DNA from: Streptomyces shenzhenensis
GTDB taxonomy: Bacteria > Actinomycetota > Actinomycetes > Streptomycetales > Streptomycetaceae
DNA: 64,000 bases
Reading direction: 5' to 3'
NCBI RefSeq assembly: GCF_021462265.1
Contig: NZ_JAJONF010000024.1
Location: forward strand, 62,001-126,000
The notes beneath the pieces were generated by a model, which saw nothing but the letters and a program-made list of their open reading frames with translations, searched no databases and was not told the origin of the DNA. How positions within the stretch are numbered: position 1 is the first letter of the stretch; the number at the start of each line of letters is the position of its first letter. Positions 11,765 through 20,240 of the stretch are shown piece after piece. The translations under genes and the position numbers were made by a program.

Positions 11765-13159
11765 ATGTCATCGATCGTCTGCACGCCGCCGGTCCCCACT
11801 CCCGACGAGCCCGCCTCCGAACTGCGGGACCGGGCTCGGGGAGCGCTGCTGGGCCTGGCCGTGGGCGACGCGCTCGGGGCGCCGGCGGAGAACATGAAGC
11901 CCTCCGAGATCCGCGCCCGCTGGGGCCGCGTCACGGGATACCTGACCGACCGCCCCGCCGGTACGGACGACACCGAGTACGCGATCTTCTCCGGCCTCCT
12001 CCTCGCCCGCCATGGCTCGGCACTCACCAGCGCCCATGTCGAGGCGGCCTGGCACGAGTGGATCGCCGACCGCGCCGAGGGCCCCTTCAAGGGCGCCGGC
12101 TTCAGCGAGCGCGGGACCCTGGAGAACCTCCGCCGGGGCCTGGCCGCCCCCATCTCCGCCCAGCACCGGCACGCCTGGAGCGACGGCCTCGCGATGCGGG
12201 CGGCCCCCTTCGGCGTCTTCGCGGCGGGCCGCCCCGCCGAGGCGGCCCGGCTCGTCGCCGTCGACGGCTCGGTGAGCCACGAGGGCGAGGGCATCTACGG
12301 CGGCCAGGCGGTGGCGGCGGGGGTCGCGGCGGCGATGGCCGGGGCCCCTCCGACGGCGGTGGTGGCGGCGGCCCTCGCGGTGATCCCGGACGACTCGTGG
12401 ACGGCCCGCTCGCTGCGCCGCGCGGTGTCGGTCGCCCACCGCGGCGAACGCGCGGTCCGCACCGCGGTGGTCATCGGCGGCTACCCCTGGACCGACCTGG
12501 CCCCGGAGGCGGTCGCGCTGGCCTTCGGCGCGTACGCGGCGGCGGACGGCGACTTCCGCGACGCGGTGCTGACGGCCGTCAACATGGGCCGCGACGCGGA
12601 CACGACAGCCGCGGTGGCCGGCGCGCTGGCGGGCGCGACGCGGGGCGAGACATCGATCCCACCGGAGTGGGGTGCGGCGATCGGCCCGGCCCGGGGCAGC
12701 TGCCTGCCGTCGATGGCGGGCCGCCACGTACTGGAGGTGGCGGAACTGCTGACGGCGGCGGCTTGGGGGACAACGGGGCCACGCTCCTCACCACCGGCGC
12801 CCCCGCCGACCGAACCGCACCCCTCGGCGCCGCCCGCACCACCAACTCCGACCGCCACCGAGCCACCACCCCCGACACCGGCCTCACTGCCCACCGAGCC
12901 ACCCTCCTCAGCACCGACCGCACCGCCCACCGAGCCGCAACCCGCTACGCCGGCCCTGCGCCCGGCCGAGCCACAACCCGCTACGCCGGCCCTGCGGCCG
13001 GCCGAGCCACAACCCGCTACGCCGGCCCTGCGGCCGGCCGAGCCGCCACCCCCCGCACCGGTCCTTCCGCCGAGTGAGGCGGGTGGTGGGCGTGGGAGGT
13101 CTCGGGGGTTCAGGGGGCGGAGCCCGCTGGTGGCCGGGTGTGGTGAGGGGTTCCGGTGA
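11765..13159 (+). CDS. ADP-ribosylglycohydrolase family protein 1, with Pro-rich tail
   Basis: A 464-residue member of the ARH/DraG fold, Mg2+-dependent hydrolases that cleave ADP-ribose or related glycosidic bonds. The family opening ARGALLGLAVGDALGAP is at residues 20-36. Metal ligands are intact: TDDT (D68, D69, T70) and the C-terminal GRDADT (D277, D279). The catalytic domain ends near residue 335. It is followed by about 125 residues of Pro/Ala/Thr-rich low-complexity sequence holding three exact 12-residue repeats, and the last 25 residues run through a dispersed intergenic GC-rich element. GGAGAGG lies about ten bases upstream of the chosen ATG. It is the first gene of a seven-gene overlapping operon and its stop overlaps the next GTG. 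The substrate is unknown. Confidence 0.88.
   Translation: MSSIVCTPPVPTPDEPASELRDRARGALLGLAVGDALGAPAENMKPSEIRARWGRVTGYLTDRPAGTDDTEYAIFSGLLLARHGSALTSAHVEAAWHEWIADRAEGPFKGAGFSERGTLENLRRGLAAPISAQHRHAWSDGLAMRAAPFGVFAAGRPAEAARLVAVDGSVSHEGEGIYGGQAVAAGVAAAMAGAPPTAVVAAALAVIPDDSWTARSLRRAVSVAHRGERAVRTAVVIGGYPWTDLAPEAVALAFGAYAAADGDFRDAVLTAVNMGRDADTTAAVAGALAGATRGETSIPPEWGAAIGPARGSCLPSMAGRHVLEVAELLTAAAWGTTGPRSSPPAPPPTEPHPSAPPAPPTPTATEPPPPTPASLPTEPPSSAPTAPPTEPQPATPALRPAEPQPATPALRPAEPQPATPALRPAEPPPPAPVLPPSEAGGGRGRSRGFRGRSPLVAGCGEGFR
12932..13039 (+). repeat. three tandem 36-bp coding repeats
   Basis: Three in-frame units (12932-12967, 12968-13003, 13004-13039) each encode EPQPATPALRPA. Units 2 and 3 are identical and unit 1 differs at only a few third positions, so the expansion is recent. 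They form part of the Pro-rich tail of the first glycohydrolase. Confidence 0.9.
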
Positions 13160-14274
13160 CCCGGCGTCGTATCGAGGGCCTCCTCCTCGGGCTCGCCGCA
13201 GGCGACGCCGCCGGCTGGCCCTCCGCGCGGCACCGCGCATCCCGCATGCCGGAATGGACCCGCCGCCTCACCCGCGAACTCGACACCTTCGCCGAGCACA
13301 ACGCGACCACCACCCTCCCCGTCCCCATCGCCCTCAACCAGCCCCCCGAGCCCCTCCGACTCGGCCCCTCCGACGACGCCGAGTGGGCGGCTTTCGCCGC
13401 GGAGGCCGTCCTGCGCGCCGGCGACGACACCGTCCTCGGCGACCTCAGCCGTGAGCTCCGTACCCGCGCCGCCATCGACCTCACCTGGACCGCCGTCGCC
13501 TCCGAGGTCGCCGCCGCGGCCGAACGCGCCCCGGAGATCGAGTCGGCCGTACTCCCGCTGCGCGCCCGCATCTCCGTCCGCGCCGGCCTCGGCAACCTCG
13601 CCGCCGGCCTGCGCCCGCCCGCCACCGGCCACGACAACCCGCACTACTTCGACGACGCGGCCTGCGTCCGCGCCTGCGCGCTCGCCGTCGCCTACCCCGG
13701 CGACCCCCGACGCGCCGCCGACCTCGCCGAGTTCGACGCCCGCTACACCCAGGACGGCGACGGCGTGCACGGCGCCCGGGCCATGGCCGCGGCCCTCGCC
13801 CTCGCCCTCGTCGGCGCCGAGGTCGAGACCTGCGTGGCGGCCGCCCTCACCGAACTCCCCGACGCCACCGAGATCGGCCGCAACGCCCGGCACGCCCTCA
13901 CCCTGGCCGGCACCTCGGACTCCGCGTTCGCCCTGATCCCCCTCCTCGAACACCAAATCGTCGACCACGTCTACAGCTACGGCATCGCCGCCGCCGAAAC
14001 CGTCCCGGTCGCCCTCGCCCTCGCCACCGCCGCGCGCGGCCGGATCGCCGAGGCCGTGCCCGCCGCCGCCTGCCTCTCCCGGGTCGCCGACTCGGCCCCC
14101 GCCCTGGCCGGCGCGCTCACCGGCGCCCTCGGCGGCGCCGAAGAGATCCCGGAGTCCTGGCGGGACGCCTGCCGCACCCTCTCCGGCTGCGCCCTCCCCC
14201 GCCTCACCGACACCGACCTCGTGGAACTCGCCGAACTCCTGGAAGCCACACAACCGGCCCGTCCAGGTGGATGA
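13156..14274 (+). CDS. ADP-ribosylglycohydrolase family protein 2, degenerate metal site
   Basis: A 372-residue ARH-fold protein starting at a GTG that overlaps the previous stop (GTGA). The fold is recognisable from RIEGLLLGLAAGDAAGW at residues 5-21. The metal site is altered: the first motif is SDDA (D73, D74, then Ala instead of Thr) and the C-terminal motif is SRVADS, where Val310 replaces the first Asp of the usual GxDxDT and Ser313 replaces Thr. One Asp (D312) remains. It may be inactive, use one metal, or act as a partner of the intact paralogues on either side. Its position inside the operon and normal length argue against a decaying gene. Confidence 0.82.
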   Translation: MTRRRIEGLLLGLAAGDAAGWPSARHRASRMPEWTRRLTRELDTFAEHNATTTLPVPIALNQPPEPLRLGPSDDAEWAAFAAEAVLRAGDDTVLGDLSRELRTRAAIDLTWTAVASEVAAAAERAPEIESAVLPLRARISVRAGLGNLAAGLRPPATGHDNPHYFDDAACVRACALAVAYPGDPRRAADLAEFDARYTQDGDGVHGARAMAAALALALVGAEVETCVAAALTELPDATEIGRNARHALTLAGTSDSAFALIPLLEHQIVDHVYSYGIAAAETVPVALALATAARGRIAEAVPAAACLSRVADSAPALAGALTGALGGAEEIPESWRDACRTLSGCALPRLTDTDLVELAELLEATQPARPGG

Positions 14275-15458
14275 TTCGGTGCATGACGCCCAAAGGAGAA
14301 GAAAGCGCCGGAGCTTCGCTCGACGACCGGATCACCGGAGCACTGGTCGGGGCCGCCGTCGGCGACGCCCTCGGCGGTCCGGTGGAGGGATACTCCCCCG
14401 ACCAGATCCTCGAACGGCACGGCGGCCGCGTCCACGGCATCGTCGGTCCCTGGAACGGCGACGCCTGGCGCACCGCCCGCCCCATCGCGCCGTACCACAA
14501 GGGCGACGGGCACGTCACCGACGACACGTTGATGACCCATGCGCTGGTACGGGTGTACGACAGGGTCCGCGACCATCTCGACGCGTACGCGATCGCCGAC
14601 CACCTGGTCCCGGACCTGATGACCAACCCCCGCTGGATTCCGGAGCTGGAGACGGAGACCCTCCTCCTCCACCGCGTCTTCCTCGCCGAGAAGTGGCTGG
14701 CGACCCGCCTGCACCACGGCCACGCCGACCCCCGCGAGGCCGGCGTCGGCAACATCGTCAACTGCGGCGCCGCGATGTACATGGCCCCGGTCGGCCTGGT
14801 CAACGCGGCGAACCCGCGGGCCGCGTACGCCGAGGCCCTGGATGTCGCGGGCGCCCACCAGTCGTCGTACGGCAGAGAGGCGGCGGGCGTCTTCGCGGCG
14901 GCGGTGGCGGCGGCGACGGCGCCCGGCGCGACGGCGGATTCGGTGGTCGGCGTCTGCCTGGCCGTGGCGCGGGACGGCACGCGCACGGCGATCGAGAAGG
15001 TCTGTGAAACGGCCGCGCACCACACGGACTTCGAGTCGGCGCTCGTCCCGCTCCGCGAGGCGATCGCCCCCTACGACACGGTGGGCCCCGACTACCGGTC
15101 CCCCTCCCTGGGCGCCCGCCGTCCCTCCCGCCTGCACTCCATCGAGGAACTCCCCATCGCCCTGGGCATGTTGCTGGTGGCCGACGGGGACCACCGGCAC
15201 GCCGTCCTCGGTGCCGTCAACTACGGCAGGGACTGCGACTCGATCGCGACGATGGCGGGCGCGATCGCCGGGGCGCTGGGATCGCCGGTTCCGCAGGAGT
15301 GGTCGAAGCACGTCGCGGAGGCCAGCCGCCTCGACCTCTGGGAACCGCCCCGCACGCTGGCCGCCGTGACCCGCGAGATCTTCACCCGCGACACGGAACG
15401 CCGCCGTGCCCACGAGGAGTCCTTCGCCCGCCTCGGAGGCTCCAGTTGCTCCGCCTGA
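14271..15458 (+). CDS. ADP-ribosylglycohydrolase family protein 3
   Basis: A 395-residue ARH/DraG-type hydrolase. The opening DRITGALVGAAVGDALGGP is near residues 17-35. Both metal motifs are intact: TDDT (D84, D85, T86) and GRDCDS (D321, D323, S324) followed by the family AGAIAGALG helix. ATG 14271 overlaps the preceding stop (ATGA); an alternative ATG at 14283 is possible because the AGGTGG just before 14271 is unusually close. The protein is expected to be cytoplasmic. Its place in a coupled operon with a ribokinase-family gene suggests that it releases a sugar that the kinase then phosphorylates, but the true substrate is not known. Confidence 0.87.
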   Translation: MIRCMTPKGEESAGASLDDRITGALVGAAVGDALGGPVEGYSPDQILERHGGRVHGIVGPWNGDAWRTARPIAPYHKGDGHVTDDTLMTHALVRVYDRVRDHLDAYAIADHLVPDLMTNPRWIPELETETLLLHRVFLAEKWLATRLHHGHADPREAGVGNIVNCGAAMYMAPVGLVNAANPRAAYAEALDVAGAHQSSYGREAAGVFAAAVAAATAPGATADSVVGVCLAVARDGTRTAIEKVCETAAHHTDFESALVPLREAIAPYDTVGPDYRSPSLGARRPSRLHSIEELPIALGMLLVADGDHRHAVLGAVNYGRDCDSIATMAGAIAGALGSPVPQEWSKHVAEASRLDLWEPPRTLAAVTREIFTRDTERRRAHEESFARLGGSSCSA

Positions 15459-17089
15459 CCTGGGTCCAGCCGGAGGACCTGCTGGGCCATGAGCTGCGCC
15501 AGGCCCGCCAGGACGGACGGGAGCCGTCGGCCGTCGAGGCGAGGTGGCGGGCGGCGGGGGGTACGGACGCGCCGCCGCGCGCGGGCGCGTCGCCGGACCG
15601 GGCGTCGCGCTATCTGCGCCAGCTCGCGGAGGACCTGCTCGACGAACTCGCCGATCTCCCCAGCAGGTTGAACGAGCCGACGGAGCTGGCCGAGATCAAG
15701 GCACTGTGTCCCCAGTGGCCGGACGCGCCCCGGGGAGGGCGGTGCGGGCCGTCGTGCGGCTGCGGGTGCGATGTGGCTGATCGCGCCCACGCGGCGGCAG
15801 CCGCACATCGACTGGAGCCCCGCGCCCCTGACGGGGCGCCGCACAGTTGCGGGCGGTCGTGCCTCCCCCAGTGCCTCAAGGGCCTGGGAGGTGCCCCCAG
15901 GGGCGATGGGGGTCCCCTCGCGCGAGCGAAGCCGAGCGTGGGGGAGGGCGGGCGCTGGAGGTCCCCCCGGCCGAAGGCTGGGGGAGGCGCCCGGCAAGCG
16001 CCGGCAGGCGTCCCCGCCCCCGCGCCGCCCCCCAACGCCCGCGCCTACCACGCCGCCTGGCTGGGCCGGGCCGTCGGCTGCCTGCTCGGCAAACCGGTCG
16101 AGAAGCTGCCCCTCCACGCCATCCGCGAACTCGCCCGCGCCACCGGCAACTGGCCCCTGCACCACTACTTCACCGCCCACGGCGTCCCCCGGGACCTCCT
16201 TCTCGCCCACCCCTGGAACCGCCGCTCCGCCCCCACCTCCCTCGCCGAGAACATCGCCGGCATGCCCGAGGACGACGACCTCAACTACCCTCTCCTCAAC
16301 CTCCTCCTGCTGCAACGCCACGGCAGGGACTTCACCACCACCGACGTGGCCGCCCTCTGGCTCGACGAGCTACCCGCCGGCCGCACCTTCACCGCCGAGC
16401 GCGTCGCCTACCGCAACCTGCTCACCGGCATCGAACCCCCGCACACCGCCCGCCACCGCAACCCCTTCCGCGAGTGGATCGGCGCTCTCATCCGCGCCGA
16501 CGCGCACGGCTGGACCAACCCCGGCGACCCGGCCGCCGCCGCCGAACAGGCCCACCGCGACGCCACCCTCACCCACACCGCCAACGGCGTCTACGCGGCG
16601 ATGTTCACGGCGGCCGTCATCGCCACCGCCGCCACCGGCACCCACGACGTCCACGCCTGTCTGCGCACCGGCCGATCCGTCGTCCCGCCCCACTCGCGCC
16701 TCGCCCACGCCATCGATCACGCGATCCGGCTCGCCGGGGAACACGCCGACTTCGACACCGTCGTCGACGAACTCCACGCCACCCACTCCGCCACCCACCA
16801 CTGGGTGCACGCCATCCCCAACACCGCCCTGATCGCCGCCGCCCTCACCCACGCCGACGGCGACTTCACCGGCTCCGTCGGCCGTGCCGTGAGCGGCGGT
16901 TGGGACACCGACTCGAACGGCGCGACGGCGGGATCCGTCGCCGGACTGCTCGCCGGTGACCCCGACGCCCTCCCGGACCGCTGGACGACCCCGCTCAAGA
17001 ACCGACTCGCCACCTCCGTCGCCGGTTTCGACGGCACCGGCTTCGACGCCCTCGCCCACCTCACCCACCTGGAGGCGACCCGCTCATGA
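15446..17089 (+). CDS. ADP-ribosylglycohydrolase family protein 4, TTG start, repeat-derived insert
   Basis: A 547-residue protein in three parts. Residues 1-93 form a charged helical domain beginning MLRLTWVQPEDLLGHELRQ. Residues about 95-194 are Gly/Pro/Arg/Cys-rich and are encoded by dispersed intergenic repeats. Residues 195-540 are the ARH catalytic domain, with EDDD (E275, D276-D278) and GWDTDSNGATAGS (D487, D489) as metal motifs. I chose TTG 15446 because GGAGG (15435-15439) lies six bases upstream and because the protein becomes well ordered from there; it overlaps the end of the previous gene by 13 bases. The insert could instead mark a gene fused from two ancestral reading frames. 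The stop overlaps the next ATG. Confidence 0.8.
   Translation: MLRLTWVQPEDLLGHELRQARQDGREPSAVEARWRAAGGTDAPPRAGASPDRASRYLRQLAEDLLDELADLPSRLNEPTELAEIKALCPQWPDAPRGGRCGPSCGCGCDVADRAHAAAAAHRLEPRAPDGAPHSCGRSCLPQCLKGLGGAPRGDGGPLARAKPSVGEGGRWRSPRPKAGGGARQAPAGVPAPAPPPNARAYHAAWLGRAVGCLLGKPVEKLPLHAIRELARATGNWPLHHYFTAHGVPRDLLLAHPWNRRSAPTSLAENIAGMPEDDDLNYPLLNLLLLQRHGRDFTTTDVAALWLDELPAGRTFTAERVAYRNLLTGIEPPHTARHRNPFREWIGALIRADAHGWTNPGDPAAAAEQAHRDATLTHTANGVYAAMFTAAVIATAATGTHDVHACLRTGRSVVPPHSRLAHAIDHAIRLAGEHADFDTVVDELHATHSATHHWVHAIPNTALIAAALTHADGDFTGSVGRAVSGGWDTDSNGATAGSVAGLLAGDPDALPDRWTTPLKNRLATSVAGFDGTGFDALAHLTHLEATRS
15726..16027 (+). repeat. cluster of dispersed intergenic repeats inside a coding region
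   Basis: This stretch contains at least three kinds of GC-rich element normally seen between genes. One is the GGCGGCAGCCGCA/CCCCGCGCCCCT element also present at 1581-1655. The others are blocks with inverted CCTCCCCCA/TGGGGGAGG ends, including GCGCGAGCGAAGCCGAGCG and GGCCGAAGGCTGGGGGAGG. All are read in frame as part of the fourth glycohydrolase. No stop codon interrupts them. Confidence 0.7.
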
Positions 17090-17979
17090 CCCACATCGCC
17101 GTACTGGGCAGCTTGAACATGGACCTCGTCGCGTACGCCGAGAAAGCCCCACAGCTCGGCGAGACCGTGACGGGACGAGCATTCCGCACGATCCCCGGCG
17201 GCAAGGGCGCCAACCAGGCGATCGCCGCCGCCCGCGCCGGCGCCACCGTCTCGATGATCGGCGCGGTCGGCCACGACGTCTACGGCGCCCGGATGCGCGA
17301 GACCCTCGAACACTCCGGCGTGGACACGGACTCGCTGCGCACGATCGAGGGCCCCTCCGGCACCGCGCACATCGTCGTGGACGACGAGGGCGGCAACGCG
17401 ATCGTCGTGGTCCCCGGCGCGAACGGCACCGTCGACCATCTCTCCCCCGGCGACGAGGGCGTCATCGCCTCCGCCGACACGCTCCTGCTCCAGTTGGAGA
17501 TCCCCCTCGCGGCGGTGGTGGCCGGAGCGCAGGCCGCCCGCCGGCACGGCGTCCGGACCATCCTCACCCCGTCCCCGGCCCGCCCGCTCCCGTTCGAACT
17601 CCTCAACAGCATCGACCTGCTGGTGCCGAACGAGCGGGAGGCGGCCACCCTCACCGACCGCACCGACCCGCGCGACGCGGCGGCCGCGCTCCTCGACCGG
17701 GTGCCGCAGGTCGTCGTCACGCTCGGCGGGGCCGGCAGCCTCTACCTCACCCGCGACGCCGCACCCCTGGTCATCCCCGCACCCCGGGTGACCGTCGTGG
17801 ACTCGACGGGCGCGGGCGACACCTTCGTCGGCGCCCTCGCGGTGGCCCTGGCCGAGGAGAAGCCGATCCGGGAGGCCCTGTCCTGGGCGGCCGCAGCGGC
17901 GGCGATCTCCGTACAGCGGGAAGGGGCTACGGCGTCGATGCCGTACCGCCCGGAGATCGAGGCCCAGTACACCGCATGA
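17086..17979 (+). CDS. ribokinase-like PfkB family sugar kinase
   Basis: A 297-residue PfkB-family kinase, most like ribokinase, which phosphorylates a pentose or nucleoside with ATP. The N-terminal GSLNMDLV (8-15) and IPGGKGANQAIAAARAGA (about 37-54) are the first family signature and substrate-binding turn. DSTGAGDTFVGALA (about 241-254) is the second, with the anion hole GAGD and the catalytic Asp. The ATG overlaps the upstream stop (ATGA), tying the kinase to the glycohydrolases. A simple reading is that it traps free ribose or a ribosylated compound made by them. The exact sugar cannot be set from sequence. Confidence 0.9.
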   Translation: MTHIAVLGSLNMDLVAYAEKAPQLGETVTGRAFRTIPGGKGANQAIAAARAGATVSMIGAVGHDVYGARMRETLEHSGVDTDSLRTIEGPSGTAHIVVDDEGGNAIVVVPGANGTVDHLSPGDEGVIASADTLLLQLEIPLAAVVAGAQAARRHGVRTILTPSPARPLPFELLNSIDLLVPNEREAATLTDRTDPRDAAAALLDRVPQVVVTLGGAGSLYLTRDAAPLVIPAPRVTVVDSTGAGDTFVGALAVALAEEKPIREALSWAAAAAAISVQREGATASMPYRPEIEAQYTA

Positions 17980-19214
17980 ACACGACACCCACGCCACCCA
18001 CGGGCCCGGCGACGCATCCCGAGGCCCCGCTCCCGCCCCTCACCGGTCTGCGCGTCCTCGATCTCGCCACCCTCTTCGCCGGTCCGCTCGCCGCCACCCT
18101 GCTCGGCGACTTCGGCGCCGAGGTCGTCAAGGTGGAGCACCCCGCCAAGCCCGACCCCTCCCGGGGCCACGGCCCGGCCAAACACGGCGTCGGCCTGTGG
18201 TGGAAGCTCCTCGGCCGCAACAAGCGCGCCATCACCCTCGACCTGTCCAAGCCCGGCGGCCGTGCCACGCTCCTCCGGCTCGCCGCCACCGCCGACGTGA
18301 TCGTCGAGAACTTCCGCCCCGGCACCCTGGAGAAGTGGGACCTCGGCTGGGCGGAACTCTCCGCCGCCAACCCGCGCCTGGTCCTGGCCCGGGTCACCGC
18401 CTTCGGCCAGTTCGGCCCCTACGCCCGTCGCCCCGGCTTCGGCACCCTCGCCGAGGCGATGAGCGGCTTCGCGGCGATCACCGGCGAACCGGACGCCCCG
18501 CCGACGCTGCCCCCGTTCGGGCTCGCCGACTCCATCGCGGCGCTGGCCACCGCGTACGCGGTGATGACCGCGCTCGCCGCCCGGGACCGCACCGGCGAGG
18601 GCCAGGTCGTCGACATGGCGATCATCGAGCCGATCCTGGCCGTCCTCGGCCCGCAGCCCACCTGGTACGACCAGCTCGGCTACGTCCAGGCACGGACCGG
18701 CAACCGGTCCGCCAACAACGCCCCGCGCAACACCTACCGCACGGCGGACGGCAGCTGGGTCGCCGTGTCCACCTCGGCCCAGTCGATCGCGGAACGCGTG
18801 CTGCGGCTGGTCGGGCGCCCGGAGCTGATCGACGAGCCGTGGTTCGCGACCGGCGCCGGCCGGGCCGCGCACGCCGACGTCCTCGACGCGGCCGTCGGCG
18901 GCTGGGTCGCCACCCGCTCCCGTGCCGAGGTGCTGGCCGAGTTCGAGAAGGCGGAGGCGGCGGTGGCGCCCGTCCAGGACGTACGGGACGTCATGGCGGA
19001 CCCGCAGTACCAGGCGCTGAACACGATCACCACCGTGCCCGACCCCGAGCTGGGCCCGCTGCGCATGCAGAACGTGCTCTTCCGGCTCTCGGCCACCCCC
19101 GGCGCGATCCGCTGGACCGGCCGTCCGCACGGCGCCGACACGGAGGAGGTCCTGGCCGAGCTGGGCCTGACCCCGGCCCAGGTGCGGGCCCTGCGTGCGG
19201 AGGGCGCCGTATGA
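17976..19214 (+). CDS. class III CoA-transferase (CaiB/BaiF family)
   Basis: A 412-residue family III CoA-transferase, which moves CoA between carboxylic acids through an enzyme-bound anhydride and thioester. The opening LTGLRVLDLATLFAGPLAATLLGDFGAE has the expected form, and the conserved DFGAEVVKVEHP and RNKRAITLDL segments follow. The catalytic Asp is expected in the GLADSIAALATAYAV segment (about residues 183-197). The ATG overlaps the kinase stop (ATGA). Followed directly by a citrate-lyase-like gene, it probably activates a dicarboxylic or hydroxy acid that the lyase then cleaves, as in citramalate or malyl-CoA-type pathways. That link to the glycohydrolases is novel and unproven. Confidence 0.9.
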   Translation: MNTTPTPPTGPATHPEAPLPPLTGLRVLDLATLFAGPLAATLLGDFGAEVVKVEHPAKPDPSRGHGPAKHGVGLWWKLLGRNKRAITLDLSKPGGRATLLRLAATADVIVENFRPGTLEKWDLGWAELSAANPRLVLARVTAFGQFGPYARRPGFGTLAEAMSGFAAITGEPDAPPTLPPFGLADSIAALATAYAVMTALAARDRTGEGQVVDMAIIEPILAVLGPQPTWYDQLGYVQARTGNRSANNAPRNTYRTADGSWVAVSTSAQSIAERVLRLVGRPELIDEPWFATGAGRAAHADVLDAAVGGWVATRSRAEVLAEFEKAEAAVAPVQDVRDVMADPQYQALNTITTVPDPELGPLRMQNVLFRLSATPGAIRWTGRPHGADTEEVLAELGLTPAQVRALRAEGAV

Positions 19215-20032
19215 CCACCGCGCCGTTCCCGCTGACCTGGCTGTACGTGCCCGGCGACCGGCCCCGTGTGGTCGCCAAGGCGCTGGCCTCCGGAGCCGAT
19301 GTGGTGGTGATCGACCTGGAGGACGCGGTCGCCCCCGACCGCAAGGACTACGCCCGCGCCGCCACCGCGGAGCTCCTCACCCACTCCCAGCAGGTGCCGG
19401 TGCACGTCCGGATCAACGCCCTGGACACCCCCTGGGCGCAGGCCGATCTCCAGGCCCTCGTCTCCCTCCCCGGCCTCGACGGCCTGCGCCTCCCCAAAGT
19501 GACGAGCCCCGAGGACATCCGCCGGCTCGCCGCCCTGACCACCGCGCTCCCCCTCTACGCCCTGCTCGAATCGGCCCTCGGCATCGAACACGCCTACGCC
19601 ATCGCCGCCGCCCACCCCGCCCTGCGGGGCATCTCCCTGGGCGAGGCGGACCTACGGGCCGACCTGGGCGTACGGGACGACATCGGCCTCGACTGGTCCC
19701 GTTCCCGGATCGTGGTGGCCGCGCGGGCGGCGGGCCTCGCCCCACCGCCCCAGTCGGTCCACCCCGACACCCGCGACCTGGGCGGCCTCGCCGCCTCCTG
19801 CGCCCACGGCCGCGCCCTGGGCTTCCTGGGCCGCGCCGCGATCCACCCCCGCCAGCTCCCGATCATCGAACGGGCCTACCTCCCCACGGAGGCCGAACTG
19901 GAACAGGCCGAAAGAGTCATCAAGGCAGCCACCACGGAACAAGGCGCCCAAGCCCTCCCCGACGGCAGCTTCATCGACGCGGCGGTGGTGGCCGCGGCCC
20001 GCAGAACCCTCTCCCTGACCGACCGCCGCTGA
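19211..20032 (+). CDS. HpcH/HpaI aldolase / citrate lyase beta-like protein
   Basis: A 273-residue TIM-barrel protein of the CitE-like family, which cleaves or forms C-C bonds in acyl-CoA substrates such as malyl-CoA or citramalyl-CoA. WLYVPGDRPRVVAKAL (10-25) and the metal-binding VVIDLEDAVAPDRKDYAR (about 33-50) are typical, as is the later ALLESALGIEHAYAIA (Glu ligand) and ISLGEADLRADLG. The ATG overlaps the CoA-transferase stop, and a strong terminator lies 155 bases after its own stop, so this is the last gene of the operon. The natural substrate is unknown; a thioesterase activity is also found in this fold. Confidence 0.9.
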   Translation: MTTAPFPLTWLYVPGDRPRVVAKALASGADVVVIDLEDAVAPDRKDYARAATAELLTHSQQVPVHVRINALDTPWAQADLQALVSLPGLDGLRLPKVTSPEDIRRLAALTTALPLYALLESALGIEHAYAIAAAHPALRGISLGEADLRADLGVRDDIGLDWSRSRIVVAARAAGLAPPPQSVHPDTRDLGGLAASCAHGRALGFLGRAAIHPRQLPIIERAYLPTEAELEQAERVIKAATTEQGAQALPDGSFIDAAVVAAARRTLSLTDRR

Positions 20033-20186
20033 CCTCTTGAGCCGGTCATCGCCGGCCCCCTTGTTCCATCGCAACTTCTTCCCGCGACGGCGACTTCCTT
20101 CTCCGCCACCGCGACGATCTTTTTCTTCCGCCGCGACGGCGCTGTCCGGCGGTGCCGGACCCGGCGCAACCCCGGCGGCCCGCACG

Positions 20187-20225
20187 CGAAGAGGGCGCCC
20201 GGTTCAGTCCCGGGCGCCCTCTTCG
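20187..20225. terminator. bidirectional terminator between the glycohydrolase operon and lgt
   Basis: A perfect 16-bp inverted repeat, 20187-20202 and 20210-20225 (CGAAGAGGGCGCCCGG and complement), has a seven-base loop. It stands between two convergent transcription units, 155 bases from one and 16 from the other, and should stop both. The rest of 20033-20240 shows no gene. Confidence 0.85.
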
Positions 20226-20240
20226 CCGTACAACGGCAGG

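Noticed and set aside
12932..13039. Direct repeats considered as a possible CRISPR array.
   Set aside because: The units are adjacent with no spacers, in frame with a Pro-rich protein tail.
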